This document shows, piece after piece, positions 35,663 to 44,777 of a stretch of 64,000 nt of DNA. This DNA comes from Listeria farberi (lineage in GTDB: Bacteria; Bacillota; Bacilli; Lactobacillales; Listeriaceae). Location: contig NZ_JAARZJ010000004.1 in assembly GCF_014229245.1 (NCBI RefSeq), positions 1 through 64,000 of the forward strand, given 5' to 3'. A model generated the notes under the pieces. It did not search any database and had not been told where the DNA came from. It saw only the letters and a list, made by a program, of their open reading frames with translations. Position 1 is the first letter of the stretch. Each line of letters starts with the position of its first letter. A program made the translations under genes and the position numbers.

Positions 35663-35944
35663 TTATTTTTTGCTCATTGATAATTCGTGCAAAGTGGATA
35701 ATTCTTTCTCCAGAGTGGAAATCAAGTTCTTTCCTTCCTCTGGCTCAATTAAACCTAGTCGGGTTGCAAAGTTAATTTCCCGTGATAAACCATACATTTG
35801 CGTGTCAAGTACTTCTTCGTATGCTGGACATTGTGGTAATGTTAGATTATCCATTTGGACTTTAATCAATTGTAAGATTCGTTTTGCATCTTGTTTCAGA
35901 AGCTCCACAGCCTCTTCTCTGTGATCTTTCTTTTTGTTTGCCAT
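35663..35944 (-). CDS. ylaN: YlaN family protein
   Basis: A 93-residue UPF0358 protein, recognised by [46 protein letters not shown] (quoted in part as [13 protein letters not shown] and [16 protein letters not shown]). YlaN is needed under iron limitation in B. subtilis and is reported to act on the iron regulator Fur in staphylococci; function here is by homology. The ATG at 35944 is chosen over the GTG one codon earlier because GGGGG is 8 bases upstream. A separate promoter lies upstream and a terminator downstream, so it is monocistronic. Confidence 0.88.
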   Translation of the reverse strand: MANKKKDHREEAVELLKQDAKRILQLIKVQMDNLTLPQCPAYEEVLDTQMYGLSREINFATRLGLIEPEEGKNLISTLEKELSTLHELSMSKK

Positions 35945-36032
35945 CACAGAACCCCCTATTCATACGCTAAAGAGCGCTTTATTTTCAGCTTAAGGCAAAT
36001 TTCCTTAAGAAAATTTTATACTAGATAATAAC

Positions 36033-36060
36033 AGTATAGCATAATTTGAAAGCCACGCAA
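36033..36060 (-). promoter_or_regulatory. Promoter of ylaN
   Basis: Minus strand: TTGCGT (36055-36060), 16-base spacer, TATACT (36033-36038) with an extended TG motif. Confidence 0.55.
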
Positions 36061-36105
36061 GCACGAATAAAGTAAATTTTTTTGAAAAATTAGCTTTTAT
36101 TCACC

Positions 36106-36128
36106 TTTTTAGATAATAATGCTATAAT
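36106..36128 (+). promoter_or_regulatory. Promoter of ylaI
   Basis: A perfect TATAAT (36123-36128) lies 22 bases before the TTG start; TTCACC about 17 bases upstream is a poor -35. Confidence 0.45.
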
Positions 36129-36150
36129 ACTTGTGTGAGGTGAAGATAAA

Positions 36151-36381
36151 TTGAATGCAAAATGTATCTTATGCGAACGTGTAGACGAACTAGACAATCG
36201 TGAATTTAAAACAAAACAATTGCGTAATAAACCTATTAAAATGTATTTGTGCCCTGAATGTGAACATCGCGTAGCTGTTAATACTATTAGTCGTGTTAAT
36301 TCTGGTCATTTTAATTTTCATAAACCAATTGTAATGTCGAATAGTGAGTTAAAGAATTTAATTGAAAGTACTGATAAATAA
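36151..36381 (+). CDS. ylaI: YlaI family zinc-ribbon-like protein
   Basis: A 76-residue protein with two Cys pairs, CILC (residues 5-8) and CPEC (about 35-38), spaced as in a zinc ribbon. It matches the DUF2197/YlaI family found beside ylaN in Firmicutes. Start is TTG, supported by GAGGTGA about 9 bases upstream and by the position of the first CxxC. Function is unknown. It is divergent from ylaN and ends in a strong hairpin. Confidence 0.82.
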   Translation: MNAKCILCERVDELDNREFKTKQLRNKPIKMYLCPECEHRVAVNTISRVNSGHFNFHKPIVMSNSELKNLIESTDK

Positions 36382-36416
36382 AAAACTAATAGCTTTAGCC
36401 CTTCTTGGAACTAAAC

Positions 36417-36448
36417 AAAATACACCTCTATTTTTAGAGGTGTATTTT
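36417..36448. terminator. Terminator between ylaI and the lipoprotein gene
   Basis: Fourteen-base perfect stem AAAATACACCTCTA/TAGAGGTGTATTTT with a 4-base loop, T-rich downstream in both directions. Confidence 0.85.
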
Positions 36449-36500
36449 TCAATTTTGCTGAAATCAACATATAATAAGCAAGCTTTTTATAATTTATATA

Positions 36501-37358
36501 TTATTTACTAATAGGAAATTTTAATGACATGTTCCCTTTAGTTGTTACTTTAATAGCTGGCGAATTAAAATCATTTGGATTGTTAGCAATTAATGTTGTA
36601 TCCTGTTTTAATTTTTCATAATCTTCCTCATTTAACATGTATGTTATATAGCCTTCTTGTTTTGTCATTCCAGAAAATGCTTCTCTAGTATGGTTTAATT
36701 GCTTATCTATTGGTATAAAATTCTCTAGACTACCACCTTTTGAAATACCTGTTGCATTTAACGAAATATGATCCGCTTTATAATTTATAGTGGAATTAGT
36801 TGTATTTTGTATGATGATGTCTAACGTAATCACATATCCATCGCGTCTACCTAAATAAGATTCTGGTGAATAAGCATCAATTTGTTTATCAGATCCAGTA
36901 ACACTCTCTACTTTATACTTGCTAATAGTTATATTAAGCGGTCCAAAAAAGAGCATTTTAGGACTTGTATTGGTATAAACTGTTGTTACATTACCGCCAG
37001 TAATTGGAAGAGTAGCTGATTTATTAAATGTAGCTAAAGAGATAGAGCTTTCTGCTGGTACTGCTTTTGTTTCTGTACTTTTTTCTGATTTTTGTGTTGC
37101 TTCTTCTTTTTTAGGCTGTTCATTCTTAATAGATGCCTTATTCTTTTCAGGTGTCCCTTCTGTTTGTTCTTGTGCTTTTTCAGCACTTTTATCCGCTGCT
37201 TCTTTACGCTTAGGTTCTTTTGATTTATTTTTTTCTACTTCTGTATTTTTGGATGTTTCTTTTTGTGCTTCTTTATCAGGGTTATCATTATCTCCGCTTC
37301 CACAAGCCGTTAACAAACTTATTCCAAAAATAAGAAAAACAAGACTTAGCTTTTTCAC
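36501..37358 (-). CDS. Lipoprotein with charged low-complexity linker
   Basis: About 285 residues. The signal peptide and lipobox LLTACG are followed by an 80-residue linker almost wholly of Lys, Glu, Ser, Thr, Gln and Ala, then a beta-rich C-terminal domain (about 115-285) with PLNITISKYKVESV, TLDIIIQNTTNSTINYKADHI and SPAIKVTTKGNMSLKFPIS. The fold suggests an immunoglobulin-like DUF4352/DUF5068-type domain seen in Listeria lipoproteins (from memory). The GTG at 37358 is chosen for AGGAG 8 bases upstream. Its ligand and role are unknown. It is divergent from the secreted amidase gene. Confidence 0.75.
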   Translation of the reverse strand: MKKLSLVFLIFGISLLTACGSGDNDNPDKEAQKETSKNTEVEKNKSKEPKRKEAADKSAEKAQEQTEGTPEKNKASIKNEQPKKEEATQKSEKSTETKAVPAESSISLATFNKSATLPITGGNVTTVYTNTSPKMLFFGPLNITISKYKVESVTGSDKQIDAYSPESYLGRRDGYVITLDIIIQNTTNSTINYKADHISLNATGISKGGSLENFIPIDKQLNHTREAFSGMTKQEGYITYMLNEEDYEKLKQDTTLIANNPNDFNSPAIKVTTKGNMSLKFPISK

Positions 37359-37545
37359 CTGAATCACTCCTAACAACTCATTATTTTATTCCTACTACTA
37401 TTATCTATTACTTTTGGCGGTCTTGTCTAGGATAAACGACTTAATTTTATATCGTTTTGTTTACAGTTTATTATATAGACTATACTTTTGTAATAAAATC
37501 AGATATTCTTTAATGTATAATTAAATTTTAGAAGGGATTTTTGTA

Positions 37546-39366
37546 TTGAATATTAAAAGAACATGTATCACTATTATTTTAGGTTTGACACTTTTGACAA
37601 CTTTTTCACTACCTACAACCGCATCAGCTGAGGATTCTACTACCAACGCTCCTATAGATGCTGAAACAATTCTAAATGATGATACAAATGAATCCATTTA
37701 TACTCCAAAAGAACAGAGTGAAGCAGATAAAGAAGAGGCAAAAACAAAACCATCTGAAGAAGTGAATTCAGGAGGAGAAGCTAAAACAAGTGCTCGTCTT
37801 TTTTCTAGTGTACAAGCCCTTTCTTCTGCTAATCAATATATTATTAATCAAAAGTATACTAATCCAGTAATTGAGCAGCAGATAAAGAACTTTGACAGAT
37901 TTGTTTATAAAGATGGTTATGGCAAGCCGAGAGGATTTGTAGTACACGAAACTGCAAATGATAATTCGACAATCACTGGTGAAATTAATTATATGACCAA
38001 CAATTGGCGCAATGCATTTGTTCATACATTTGTCGATAGCAGTCGTATCATACAAATCCATCCCACCGAATATGCTGTTTGGGGAGCGGGCGCAAAAGCT
38101 AATCCTTATTTTATTCAATCAGAGTTAGTTCGTGAAAAAACAAAAGAAAAATTTTATAAATCAGTAAACAATGATGCATATTATGTGGCTTATAATTTAA
38201 AACAATACGGTTTGAAACCTGTAAATGCCCACAATACTGGCATTGGAACTGTTTGGTCCCACGATGCTGTAAGCCGCTATTTGGGTGGAACAGATCATGG
38301 TGATCCAGTTTCTTATTTTGCCAAATGGGGATATAGTTTTAATGAATTTTTTGACTTAGTTAATTACAAATACAATGAACTTACTGTTCCAGCTTTAAAA
38401 ACGTATTATGCAAAATCTGCTATTAGTCTTCGAACAACTGCAGATTGGGGAAGTAGTATATTAATTAACATCCCTGAAGGTGAAAAAGTAACTATTGATG
38501 AAAATTCCGTTACTCAAGATGGATTTTATAAAGTTAATTATGGTGGCAAAACAGGTTGGATGAAACTAGGATATTTTTCAAAAGATCCTGTACTTCAAAC
38601 TTATTATTCCGCTTCTCAAATAAACTTAAGAAGTTCACCATCATGGAATAGTTCAATTAAAGGAACACTTCCAACAAATGCAAAAGTTATCATTAACACT
38701 TCTACAAACACAGATGGTTTTTATAAAGTTAATTACAATGGAATGATTGGCTGGATGAAATTATCTTACTTTGCAAGTAAACCTACATTAGAAGATGTTT
38801 ACGCAAAATCAGCCATTAATTTAAGAACAGAAGCTAGCTGGGACAGCCCTATCGCTTTCACTATTAATGAAGGCGATAAAGGTACTCTAAATAATACAAC
38901 TGGTAAAAATGGCTTTTATCAAGTTACAGTAAACGGAAAAGTTGGTTGGATGAAACGAGAGTATTTCGCTAGTCAACCTGTACTTGAAACACTTTATGCT
39001 GCTTCTGAACTTAATTTACGTTCAAAACCAGATTGGGACAGTTCAGTTTCTGCAACGCTTCCTGTAAATACCCAAGTTAAACTTAATAACACAACATTAA
39101 CTAACGGATTCTACCAAGTCACTGCAAATGGAAAAGTTGGCTGGATGAAACGAAACTATTTCTCTACTACTTCTGTTTTAGAAACACTTTATGCAGCAGA
39201 CGCAATAAACTTACGTCAAAGTCCTTCTTGGGATAGTGCCGTTGTTGTGAATATACCTAAAGGAGCAAAAGTGTTCCTAAATAATACGACTCTTACGAAT
39301 GATTTCTATCAAATCACGTATAATGGTAAAACGGGTTGGATGAAACGCGGGTATTTTGTAAAATAA
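37546..39366 (+). CDS. Secreted SH3b-repeat N-acetylmuramoyl-L-alanine amidase
   Basis: A 606-residue exported wall hydrolase starting at TTG (GAAGGGA upstream). It has a signal peptide (CITIILGLTLLTTFSLPTTASA, cut near 28), an acidic linker (29-90), an Amidase_2 domain (about 100-280) with VVHET (His134), WSHDAVS (His239) and HGDP (Asp253) as likely zinc ligands, then five SH3b repeats (about 283-606) of the form YAKSAINLRT..SWDS.V and GFYKVNYNGKTGWMK. Repeats two to five are very alike, suggesting recent duplication. The catalysis-first order is opposite to the glucosaminidase at 22553-24832; the shared repeats suggest a common wall ligand. Confidence 0.88.
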   Translation: MNIKRTCITIILGLTLLTTFSLPTTASAEDSTTNAPIDAETILNDDTNESIYTPKEQSEADKEEAKTKPSEEVNSGGEAKTSARLFSSVQALSSANQYIINQKYTNPVIEQQIKNFDRFVYKDGYGKPRGFVVHETANDNSTITGEINYMTNNWRNAFVHTFVDSSRIIQIHPTEYAVWGAGAKANPYFIQSELVREKTKEKFYKSVNNDAYYVAYNLKQYGLKPVNAHNTGIGTVWSHDAVSRYLGGTDHGDPVSYFAKWGYSFNEFFDLVNYKYNELTVPALKTYYAKSAISLRTTADWGSSILINIPEGEKVTIDENSVTQDGFYKVNYGGKTGWMKLGYFSKDPVLQTYYSASQINLRSSPSWNSSIKGTLPTNAKVIINTSTNTDGFYKVNYNGMIGWMKLSYFASKPTLEDVYAKSAINLRTEASWDSPIAFTINEGDKGTLNNTTGKNGFYQVTVNGKVGWMKREYFASQPVLETLYAASELNLRSKPDWDSSVSATLPVNTQVKLNNTTLTNGFYQVTANGKVGWMKRNYFSTTSVLETLYAADAINLRQSPSWDSAVVVNIPKGAKVFLNNTTLTNDFYQITYNGKTGWMKRGYFVK

Positions 39367-39381
39367 GTATTAAATAAAAAG

Positions 39382-39415
39382 TAGCTATAACCAACTAATT
39401 GGTTATAGCTATTTT
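39382..39415 (+). terminator. Terminator of the amidase gene
   Basis: Thirteen-base perfect stem TAGCTATAACCAA/TTGGTTATAGCTA with a 4-base loop and a T-run. Confidence 0.85.
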
Positions 39416-39432
39416 TTATTATATTTATTCAT

Positions 39433-39468
39433 AAAAAAACTGGTTGATAATTTAATATTATCAACCAG
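39433..39468 (-). terminator. Terminator of typA
   Basis: Eleven-base stem CTGGTTGATAA/TTATCAACCAG, followed on the minus strand by seven Ts. Confidence 0.85.
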
Positions 39469-39479
39469 ACATTAAAAAA

Positions 39480-41318
39480 TTATTCAGCAGTTTTTGAACG
39501 TTTTGCTGCTTTTTCACGTTCGTTTTTGTTTAGAATTTTTTTACGTAAACGGATGGATTCTGGTGTTACTTCACAATATTCATCTTCGTTTAGGAATTCT
39601 AATGATTCTTCTAGTGATAAGTGACGAGGTTTTTTAATTACGTTTGTTTGGTCTTTGTTAGCAGAACGAATGTTAGTCATTTGTTTTGCTTTTACAATGT
39701 TTACAGCGATATCGCCTTCACGGTTGTTTTCTCCAACAATCATACCTTCGTAAATATCAGTACCTGGCTCTACAAAAATAGTACCACGGTCTTCTACTTG
39801 CATTGTTCCGTAAGTAGTAGATTTACCAGTTTCCATGGATACAAGAACACCACGGCTACGTCCACCAACGCGACCTTTTTGGATTGGTTGGTAGCTATCG
39901 AAGGTATGGTTGATAATACCATAACCACGAGTCATGGAAAGGAAATCCGTTGTATAACCGATTAATCCACGAGCTGGAACCATGAATTGTAAACGAACTT
40001 GACCGTTGCCGTCGTTAATCATGTTTTTCATTTCGCCTTTACGTTGGCTGATAGATTCAATTACAGAACCCATGAATTCTTCTGGAGTATCAATTTGAAC
40101 GTCTTCTACTGGTTCACATTTCACGCCATCAATTTCACGGATGATTACTTCTGGTTTAGAAACTTGTAATTCATAACCTTCGCGGCGCATTGTTTCAATC
40201 AGAATGGATAAATGAAGCTCACCACGGCCTGAAACTACCCAAGCGTCTGGGGAAGCTGTTGGTTCAACGCGTAAAGATACATCCGTTTGAAGTTCTGCAA
40301 GTAAGCGTTCTTCAATTTTACGGCTTGTCACATGTTTACCTTCACGACCCGCGAAAGGACTATTATTTGTTACAAAAGTCATTTGCAAAGTTGGTTCGTC
40401 GATACGTAATAATGGAAGTGCTTCTTGGTGGTCGAATGGTGTTACTGTTTCACCAACGAAGATGTCTTCCATTCCTGCAAGTGCTACTAAATCACCCGCT
40501 TTTGCTTCTTTAATTTCGTCACGTTTTAGTCCGAAGAAACCGAACATTTTCGTTACACGGAATTGTTTTACTGTGCCATCAAGTTTAATTAAAGCAACTG
40601 TTTGTCCTACGTGCATTGTTCCGCGGAATACACGGCCAATACCAATACGGCCTACATAGTCGTTGTAATCAAGTAATGATACTTGGAATTGTAAAGGTTC
40701 GTCGCTATTATCAACTGGAGCAGGAATATGTTCGATAATAGTGTCTAAAAGTGGTTTCATTGTTTCTTTTTGTTCTGCTGGATCGGAATCATAACTTGAA
40801 GTTCCGTTGATGGCAGAAGCATAAACAACTGGGAATTCTAATTGATCGTCATTCGCACCTAGTTCGATGAAAAGTTCTAATACTTCATCAACAACTTCTT
40901 CTGGACGAGCAAAGTCACGGTCAATTTTGTTTACTACAACAATCGGTGTAAGGTCTTGTTCTAGTGCTTTTTTTAGTACAAAACGTGTTTGAGGCATAGT
41001 ACCTTCATACGCGTCCACTACTAAAAGAACACCGTCAACCATTTTCATGATACGTTCTACTTCTCCACCGAAATCGGCGTGTCCAGGTGTATCCATGATG
41101 TTTACGCGTGTATCTTCATACTTAATTGCTGTATTTTTCGCTAAAATTGTAATACCGCGTTCTCTTTCTAAATCATTGTTGTCCATTGCACGTTCAGCAA
41201 CTGTTTCATTGTCGCGGAAAGTACCTGATTGGCGTAGTAATTGGTCTACTAGAGTCGTTTTACCATGGTCAACGTGGGCTATAATTGCTACATTACGAAT
41301 ATCATTTCTTAAATTCAA
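39480..41318 (-). CDS. typA: Ribosome-associated GTPase TypA/BipA
   Basis: Translational GTPase with roles in ribosome assembly and stress adaptation. The 612-residue protein has [16 protein letters not shown] (G1), RERGITI (G2), [11 protein letters not shown] (G3) and NKIDR (G4), then EF-G-like domains and the BipA-specific C-terminal domain ending in [10 protein letters not shown]. The start follows AGGAGGAAACAAG. Its leader has an extended -10 promoter and a terminator-like hairpin, described separately. Confidence 0.96.
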   Translation of the reverse strand: MNLRNDIRNVAIIAHVDHGKTTLVDQLLRQSGTFRDNETVAERAMDNNDLERERGITILAKNTAIKYEDTRVNIMDTPGHADFGGEVERIMKMVDGVLLVVDAYEGTMPQTRFVLKKALEQDLTPIVVVNKIDRDFARPEEVVDEVLELFIELGANDDQLEFPVVYASAINGTSSYDSDPAEQKETMKPLLDTIIEHIPAPVDNSDEPLQFQVSLLDYNDYVGRIGIGRVFRGTMHVGQTVALIKLDGTVKQFRVTKMFGFFGLKRDEIKEAKAGDLVALAGMEDIFVGETVTPFDHQEALPLLRIDEPTLQMTFVTNNSPFAGREGKHVTSRKIEERLLAELQTDVSLRVEPTASPDAWVVSGRGELHLSILIETMRREGYELQVSKPEVIIREIDGVKCEPVEDVQIDTPEEFMGSVIESISQRKGEMKNMINDGNGQVRLQFMVPARGLIGYTTDFLSMTRGYGIINHTFDSYQPIQKGRVGGRSRGVLVSMETGKSTTYGTMQVEDRGTIFVEPGTDIYEGMIVGENNREGDIAVNIVKAKQMTNIRSANKDQTNVIKKPRHLSLEESLEFLNEDEYCEVTPESIRLRKKILNKNEREKAAKRSKTAE

Positions 41319-41377
41319 TCTTGTTTCCTCCTAAATTAAAAATCCAAACATTTATCGTGAAGATTAGCCAAAAGAAA

Positions 41378-41401
41378 GAGGAAAATAGATTTATTTTCCT
41401 C
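41378..41401 (-). terminator. Hairpin in the typA leader (terminator or attenuator)
   Basis: Ten-base perfect stem GAGGAAAATA/TATTTTCCTC with a 4-base loop. On the minus strand it is followed by CTTTCTTTT. It lies downstream of the typA promoter, so it may end read-through from the IMPase gene and also attenuate typA. Confidence 0.6.
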
Positions 41402-41434
41402 CGTCGCTATCGTCTCGTTTAAATCAACTTACCT

Positions 41435-41440
41435 ATTATA
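41435..41440 (-). promoter_or_regulatory. Extended -10 promoter of typA
   Basis: Minus-strand TGCTATAAT (perfect -10 with TG extension), about 120 bases before the typA start. Confidence 0.6.
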
Positions 41441-41509
41441 GCATAGCTAAGCGGATTTGGCACGATTTTTATTTTCTGAAAACGCATTTTTTTATGTTGA
41501 GCGCTTTCT

Positions 41510-42283
41510 TTAAGGCAGGTAGTTATCTAATAAGGTTTGATGAATTTTCGGTGCTGCTACAATGGAACTTCCTTTTTCTAACATATTGATTTTTGTTCCA
41601 TCAATTCGGGTAACAATTCCCCCTAATTCTTCCACAATAATTTTCCCAGCAGCTATATCCCACGGCGCTAAATTAGCAGAAAGGTATGCCCCTGCTCGTC
41701 CGGTTGCAACATCCATATATTCAAGTGATGCTGCACCGTGAAGTCTTAACCCTCTTGAAACTTTCACTGCTTCCCACATATTCGGGAATTTTCTGGTAAC
41801 ACTTAAGTTAGCTATTAGTAAGGCATCTGCTAAATCCATTGTTTTATTTATTTTAGGAATCGGTTTGCCATTGACTGTCGCACCTTTTCCTTTTTCAGCG
41901 AAGTATAGTTCATCACGCTCCACATCATAAATATAAGCTAATTGCCCAATGCCATCTTGATAAATCGCAAGGGAAATGGCAAAATCTCGTTGTTGCTCCA
42001 CAAAATTAAGCGTCCCGTCTATCGGATCAAGAATCCAAACTATACCATTTAAATCAGTGACATCATCCGACATGCCCTCTTCTCCAAATAAGCGATGATT
42101 TGGGAAATGTGCTTTAATTTGTTTCGCAAAAAAAGCTTCTGTTTCTTTATCCATATTGGTTACTAAATCATTTCGGCCGCTTTTTACATCAATATCTAAT
42201 GTTTCTTTAAAAGACTGCTTAATTTTTGCTGCTGCTTCCATAATCCATAACTTTGCTAAATAATCTATTTTTTCACTGTCCAT
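41510..42283 (-). CDS. Inositol-monophosphatase family phosphatase
   Basis: A 257-residue metal-dependent sugar-phosphate phosphatase. IMPase motifs: GEEG, VWILDPIDGTLNFVEQQRDFAISLA (metal ligands in DPIDGT) and APWDIAAGKIIVEELGG. It could act on inositol phosphate, fructose-1,6-bisphosphate, PAP or NADP; Bacillus homologues (YktC) have inositol-phosphatase activity. It is divergent from yktB, as in Bacillus where yktB and yktC are neighbours. The substrate is not decided by sequence. Confidence 0.88.
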   Translation of the reverse strand: MDSEKIDYLAKLWIMEAAAKIKQSFKETLDIDVKSGRNDLVTNMDKETEAFFAKQIKAHFPNHRLFGEEGMSDDVTDLNGIVWILDPIDGTLNFVEQQRDFAISLAIYQDGIGQLAYIYDVERDELYFAEKGKGATVNGKPIPKINKTMDLADALLIANLSVTRKFPNMWEAVKVSRGLRLHGAASLEYMDVATGRAGAYLSANLAPWDIAAGKIIVEELGGIVTRIDGTKINMLEKGSSIVAAPKIHQTLLDNYLP

Positions 42284-42414
42284 GCTAACACCTCTTTTAG
42301 ACTCGTTTTGTTTATTTTATCACAAAAATGAATTATCTGAATAGAACAAGATTCTTTCACTTAGAACTTAACTTCCGTATAATGAAACTATATGCAAAAT
42401 TAGGAGGAAAACAG

Positions 42415-43029
42415 ATGACTTTTAAAGGCTTTAGTAAGAAAGATTTTAAAACAATGCAAATCCCTGGTCTTGACGCACGTATGACGGGAATACAAAATGA
42501 TATTCAGCCGAAATTTAAAGCTATTGGAGAAGAATTAACTACTTATTTAAGTGCCAAACTTGGCGATGAAATGTTTTTACATATTGCTCGTCACCAAAGA
42601 CGTTCGGTTAACCCACCTGAAAGCACATGGCTTGCGATTTGCCACGATAAACGCGGTTATAAAAAACATCCTCATTTTCAAGTAGGTCTATTTGATAATT
42701 ATTTATTCATCTGGCTCGCTTTTATTTATGAAAATGAAGAAAGTGCAAAAATCGCCAATCGCTTTTTGAGAGAAAAGAAACTACTTGCGGAGTTACCTGA
42801 TACATTTGCGATTTCGCCAGATCACACGGAAGAGAAAACATACCCGGTGCATGGTGGTCAACTTGATGCAACGCTTAAACGATTCCGTGATGTTAAAAAA
42901 GGAGAATTTTTGATAGGAAAAATTTATCTACCAGATGATAGCCATTTATCCCCTGGAAAAGACTTCATCAAAGAGGCAGAAATGGTACTTGATGAGCTTA
43001 TTCCGCTTTATAAGGCTGCTCTTCAATAA
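42415..43029 (+). CDS. yktB: YktB family protein (DUF1054)
   Basis: A 204-residue UPF0637/DUF1054 protein: FKGFSKKDFKTMQIPGLDARM at the start (given as FKGFSKKDFKTMQIPGLD), ARHQRRSVNPPESTWLAIC and YKKHPHFQVGLFD. Structures of this family exist but function is unknown. The ATG at 42415 is chosen because AGGAGG lies 8 bases upstream; the earlier ATG at 42328 has none. It is transcribed away from the IMPase gene and has its own stop before the corA promoter. Confidence 0.88.
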   Translation: MTFKGFSKKDFKTMQIPGLDARMTGIQNDIQPKFKAIGEELTTYLSAKLGDEMFLHIARHQRRSVNPPESTWLAICHDKRGYKKHPHFQVGLFDNYLFIWLAFIYENEESAKIANRFLREKKLLAELPDTFAISPDHTEEKTYPVHGGQLDATLKRFRDVKKGEFLIGKIYLPDDSHLSPGKDFIKEAEMVLDELIPLYKAALQ

Positions 43030-43033
43030 AAGA

Positions 43034-43062
43034 TGTACAAATGACTATAATCTAGGTATAAT
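43034..43062 (+). promoter_or_regulatory. Promoter of the corA leader
   Basis: TGTACA (43034-43039), 17-base spacer, TATAAT (43057-43062), about 40 bases before the small leader ORF. Confidence 0.6.
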
Positions 43063-43104
43063 GGTAGAGTTGTGAATTACTATGGTTTGAAGGAGTTGAG
43101 GAAC

Positions 43105-43212
43105 GTGAAAAAGGAGCAGCAAACAGCAAGTGACCCTGGTCCACATCGAAGTATTCATACAGGTGATTTTTCACGGGAACGATACTCTAGCCGCGTGAAA
43201 TTTACCTGTTAA
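43105..43212 (+). CDS. Possible 35-residue leader peptide upstream of corA
   Basis: GTG start with AAGGAG (43091-43096) about 8 bases upstream; 35 codons, basic and hydrophilic (starts MKKEQQTASDPGPHRSIH, ends RVKFTC). Its stop codon is 17 bases before corA, and the corA ribosome site AAAAGGAGG directly follows it. The second half of the ORF coincides with an inverted repeat (43158-43209), so translation of the peptide could control folding and corA expression (inference). It is not known to me as a protein family. The coding status is uncertain. Confidence 0.45.
   Translation: MKKEQQTASDPGPHRSIHTGDFSRERYSSRVKFTC
43158..43209 (+). promoter_or_regulatory. Long hairpin just before the corA ribosome site
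   Basis: ACAGGT and ACCTGT form the outer stem and TTTCACG/CGTGAAA the inner one, with a small internal mismatch. It ends 3-4 bases before the A-rich AAAAGGAGG site. There is no T-run, so translation control is more likely than termination. Confidence 0.5.
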
Positions 43213-43229
43213 AAAAGGAGGTAAAAAGC

Positions 43230-44174
43230 ATGCATCAAATTTTCAAATCAGATGAAAACGGCAAGTTAATTGAATTAGAAGAAGTAACACGCAATTGTTG
43301 GATTAATATCGTTGCCCCTACTTCTGAAGAAATTAATAAAATCGCCGATAACTATGAAATTCCACTTGAGTTCTTAGAAGACCCACTAGATAAAGATGAA
43401 AGTGCCCGGATTGAACGCGATGACGACTCGGATTCTGTTTTAATCGTGTGTGACTTTCCGGTAGTCGATGAAGATGATATTCATTACGCTTCATTTGAAA
43501 CTATTCCGATGGGGATTATTATTACAAAAGACTACTTTATTACGATTTGTACGATTGATTCTTCTATTGTACAATCCTTTATTAGAAACCGTATTAAAGG
43601 CTTTTATACGCACATGAAAACACGGTTTGCCTTACAAATTTTATATATGATTTCTACTACTTTCTTGCGTCACTTAAAACGCTTGAATCGTCAAACAGAT
43701 GAAATCGAAAAAGAGCTACATGAATCCATGAAAAATAAACAGCTTTATGATTTAATGGGAATTGAAAAAAGTTTAGTTTACTTTGTCACTGCCCTTAAAT
43801 CGAATAAAGTCGTACTTGATAAAATGATGCGCCAAAATATCGTTAAAATGTACGAGGAAGATCAAGATTTACTAGAAGACGTTATTATTGAAAATCGTCA
43901 AGGAATCGAAATGGCGGAAGTTCATTCGAATATTTTAAGCGGAATGATGGATGCTTATGCTTCGATTATCTCCAACAATATGAATATCGTGATGAAATTC
44001 CTAACTTCATTTACTATCATTTTGACGATTCCAACGATGGTTTTTAGTTTTTATGGAATGAACGTAAAATTACCGTTTATGGAAACACCTTTAGCTTGGA
44101 TATTAACGCTTGGTTTTGCTTTTGGAATTGCCGGAGCGCTTGCGATTGTATTCTGGCGGAGGAAATTCTTTTAA
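43230..44174 (+). CDS. corA: CorA-family magnesium/divalent cation transporter
   Basis: A 314-residue inner-membrane channel. A large N-terminal cytosolic domain (about 1-250) is followed by two C-terminal transmembrane helices. The pore signature YGMNVKLPF holds the conserved GMN between helices. AAAAGGAGGTAAAAAGC precedes the ATG. The leader carries a small ORF and hairpin that may couple expression to a signal such as Mg2+ (inference). It ends in a strong terminator shared with the convergent DsbA-like gene. Confidence 0.9.
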   Translation: MHQIFKSDENGKLIELEEVTRNCWINIVAPTSEEINKIADNYEIPLEFLEDPLDKDESARIERDDDSDSVLIVCDFPVVDEDDIHYASFETIPMGIIITKDYFITICTIDSSIVQSFIRNRIKGFYTHMKTRFALQILYMISTTFLRHLKRLNRQTDEIEKELHESMKNKQLYDLMGIEKSLVYFVTALKSNKVVLDKMMRQNIVKMYEEDQDLLEDVIIENRQGIEMAEVHSNILSGMMDAYASIISNNMNIVMKFLTSFTIILTIPTMVFSFYGMNVKLPFMETPLAWILTLGFAFGIAGALAIVFWRRKFF

Positions 44175-44177
44175 AAT

Positions 44178-44226
44178 AAAAAACGAATGTATTGTCTAAA
44201 TTTATAGGCAATACATTCGTTTTTTT
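44178..44226. terminator. Bidirectional terminator after corA
   Basis: Stem AAAAAACGAATGTATTG/CAATACATTCGTTTTTT (17 base pairs) between convergent genes. Confidence 0.88.
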
Positions 44227-44756
44227 TATTTAGCTAATTCGCCATCAAGTAAGTCACGTAATTCTTCCGGACTAATATGCTCATCAAAAATATGTTCACC
44301 CACAATAACAGTCGGTACAAAAACGACATTTGCAGCGTTTGCTTCAGTGACGATTTTTTCTGATGCAGCTTTATTGTCTTGCTCTGTTAAGCCTAATTTG
44401 GATTCCATATAAGTAGCTACTTCATCAAGAGAAAGGCTACCCCATTCATCTTGCGTGCTATAGATTTTATTGATTGTTTCACGTGTTTTTTCTGGTTTAG
44501 AATAATCCAAGTAACGATGCGTCACATTTCCACGTTGTAAAGATTCTTTTTCTTTATCAAATGGTTTAATAATTAATTCGATTTTTCCTGCTTGAATATA
44601 TTCCGTTAGAACGTCTTTAGATTTTTCATTCCACTCACGACAAAATGGGCAACGTAAGTTAATGAATGACATTACTTTAACCGGAGCTCCCTTTTCACCT
44701 ACGTGTATTCCTGTTTCTGGTGTTACTACTTCTGCTTTAATTTGACTAATATCCAT
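44226..44756 (-). CDS. DsbA-like thioredoxin-fold protein (cytosolic)
   Basis: A 176-residue protein with a thioredoxin fold and helical insert (Thioredoxin_4/DsbA type). The active site is NLRCPFCREW (CPFC), and the cis-Pro region is ANVVFVPTVIVGEHIF. There is no signal peptide, so unlike secreted DsbA it probably acts inside the cell. It may be a disulfide isomerase/oxidoreductase or an adaptor such as the YjbH/SpxH relatives; which is not decided. It lies 21 bases downstream of a UPF0223 gene on the same strand. Confidence 0.82.
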   Translation of the reverse strand: MDISQIKAEVVTPETGIHVGEKGAPVKVMSFINLRCPFCREWNEKSKDVLTEYIQAGKIELIIKPFDKEKESLQRGNVTHRYLDYSKPEKTRETINKIYSTQDEWGSLSLDEVATYMESKLGLTEQDNKAASEKIVTEANAANVVFVPTVIVGEHIFDEHISPEELRDLLDGELAK

Positions 44757-44777
44757 GAAAAAATTTCCTCCTCTTAT

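Noticed and set aside
41470-41500. cre-like sequence GAGCGCTTTC near the IMPase gene end
   Set aside because: Too many mismatches to the CcpA consensus and placed downstream of the stop codon region.
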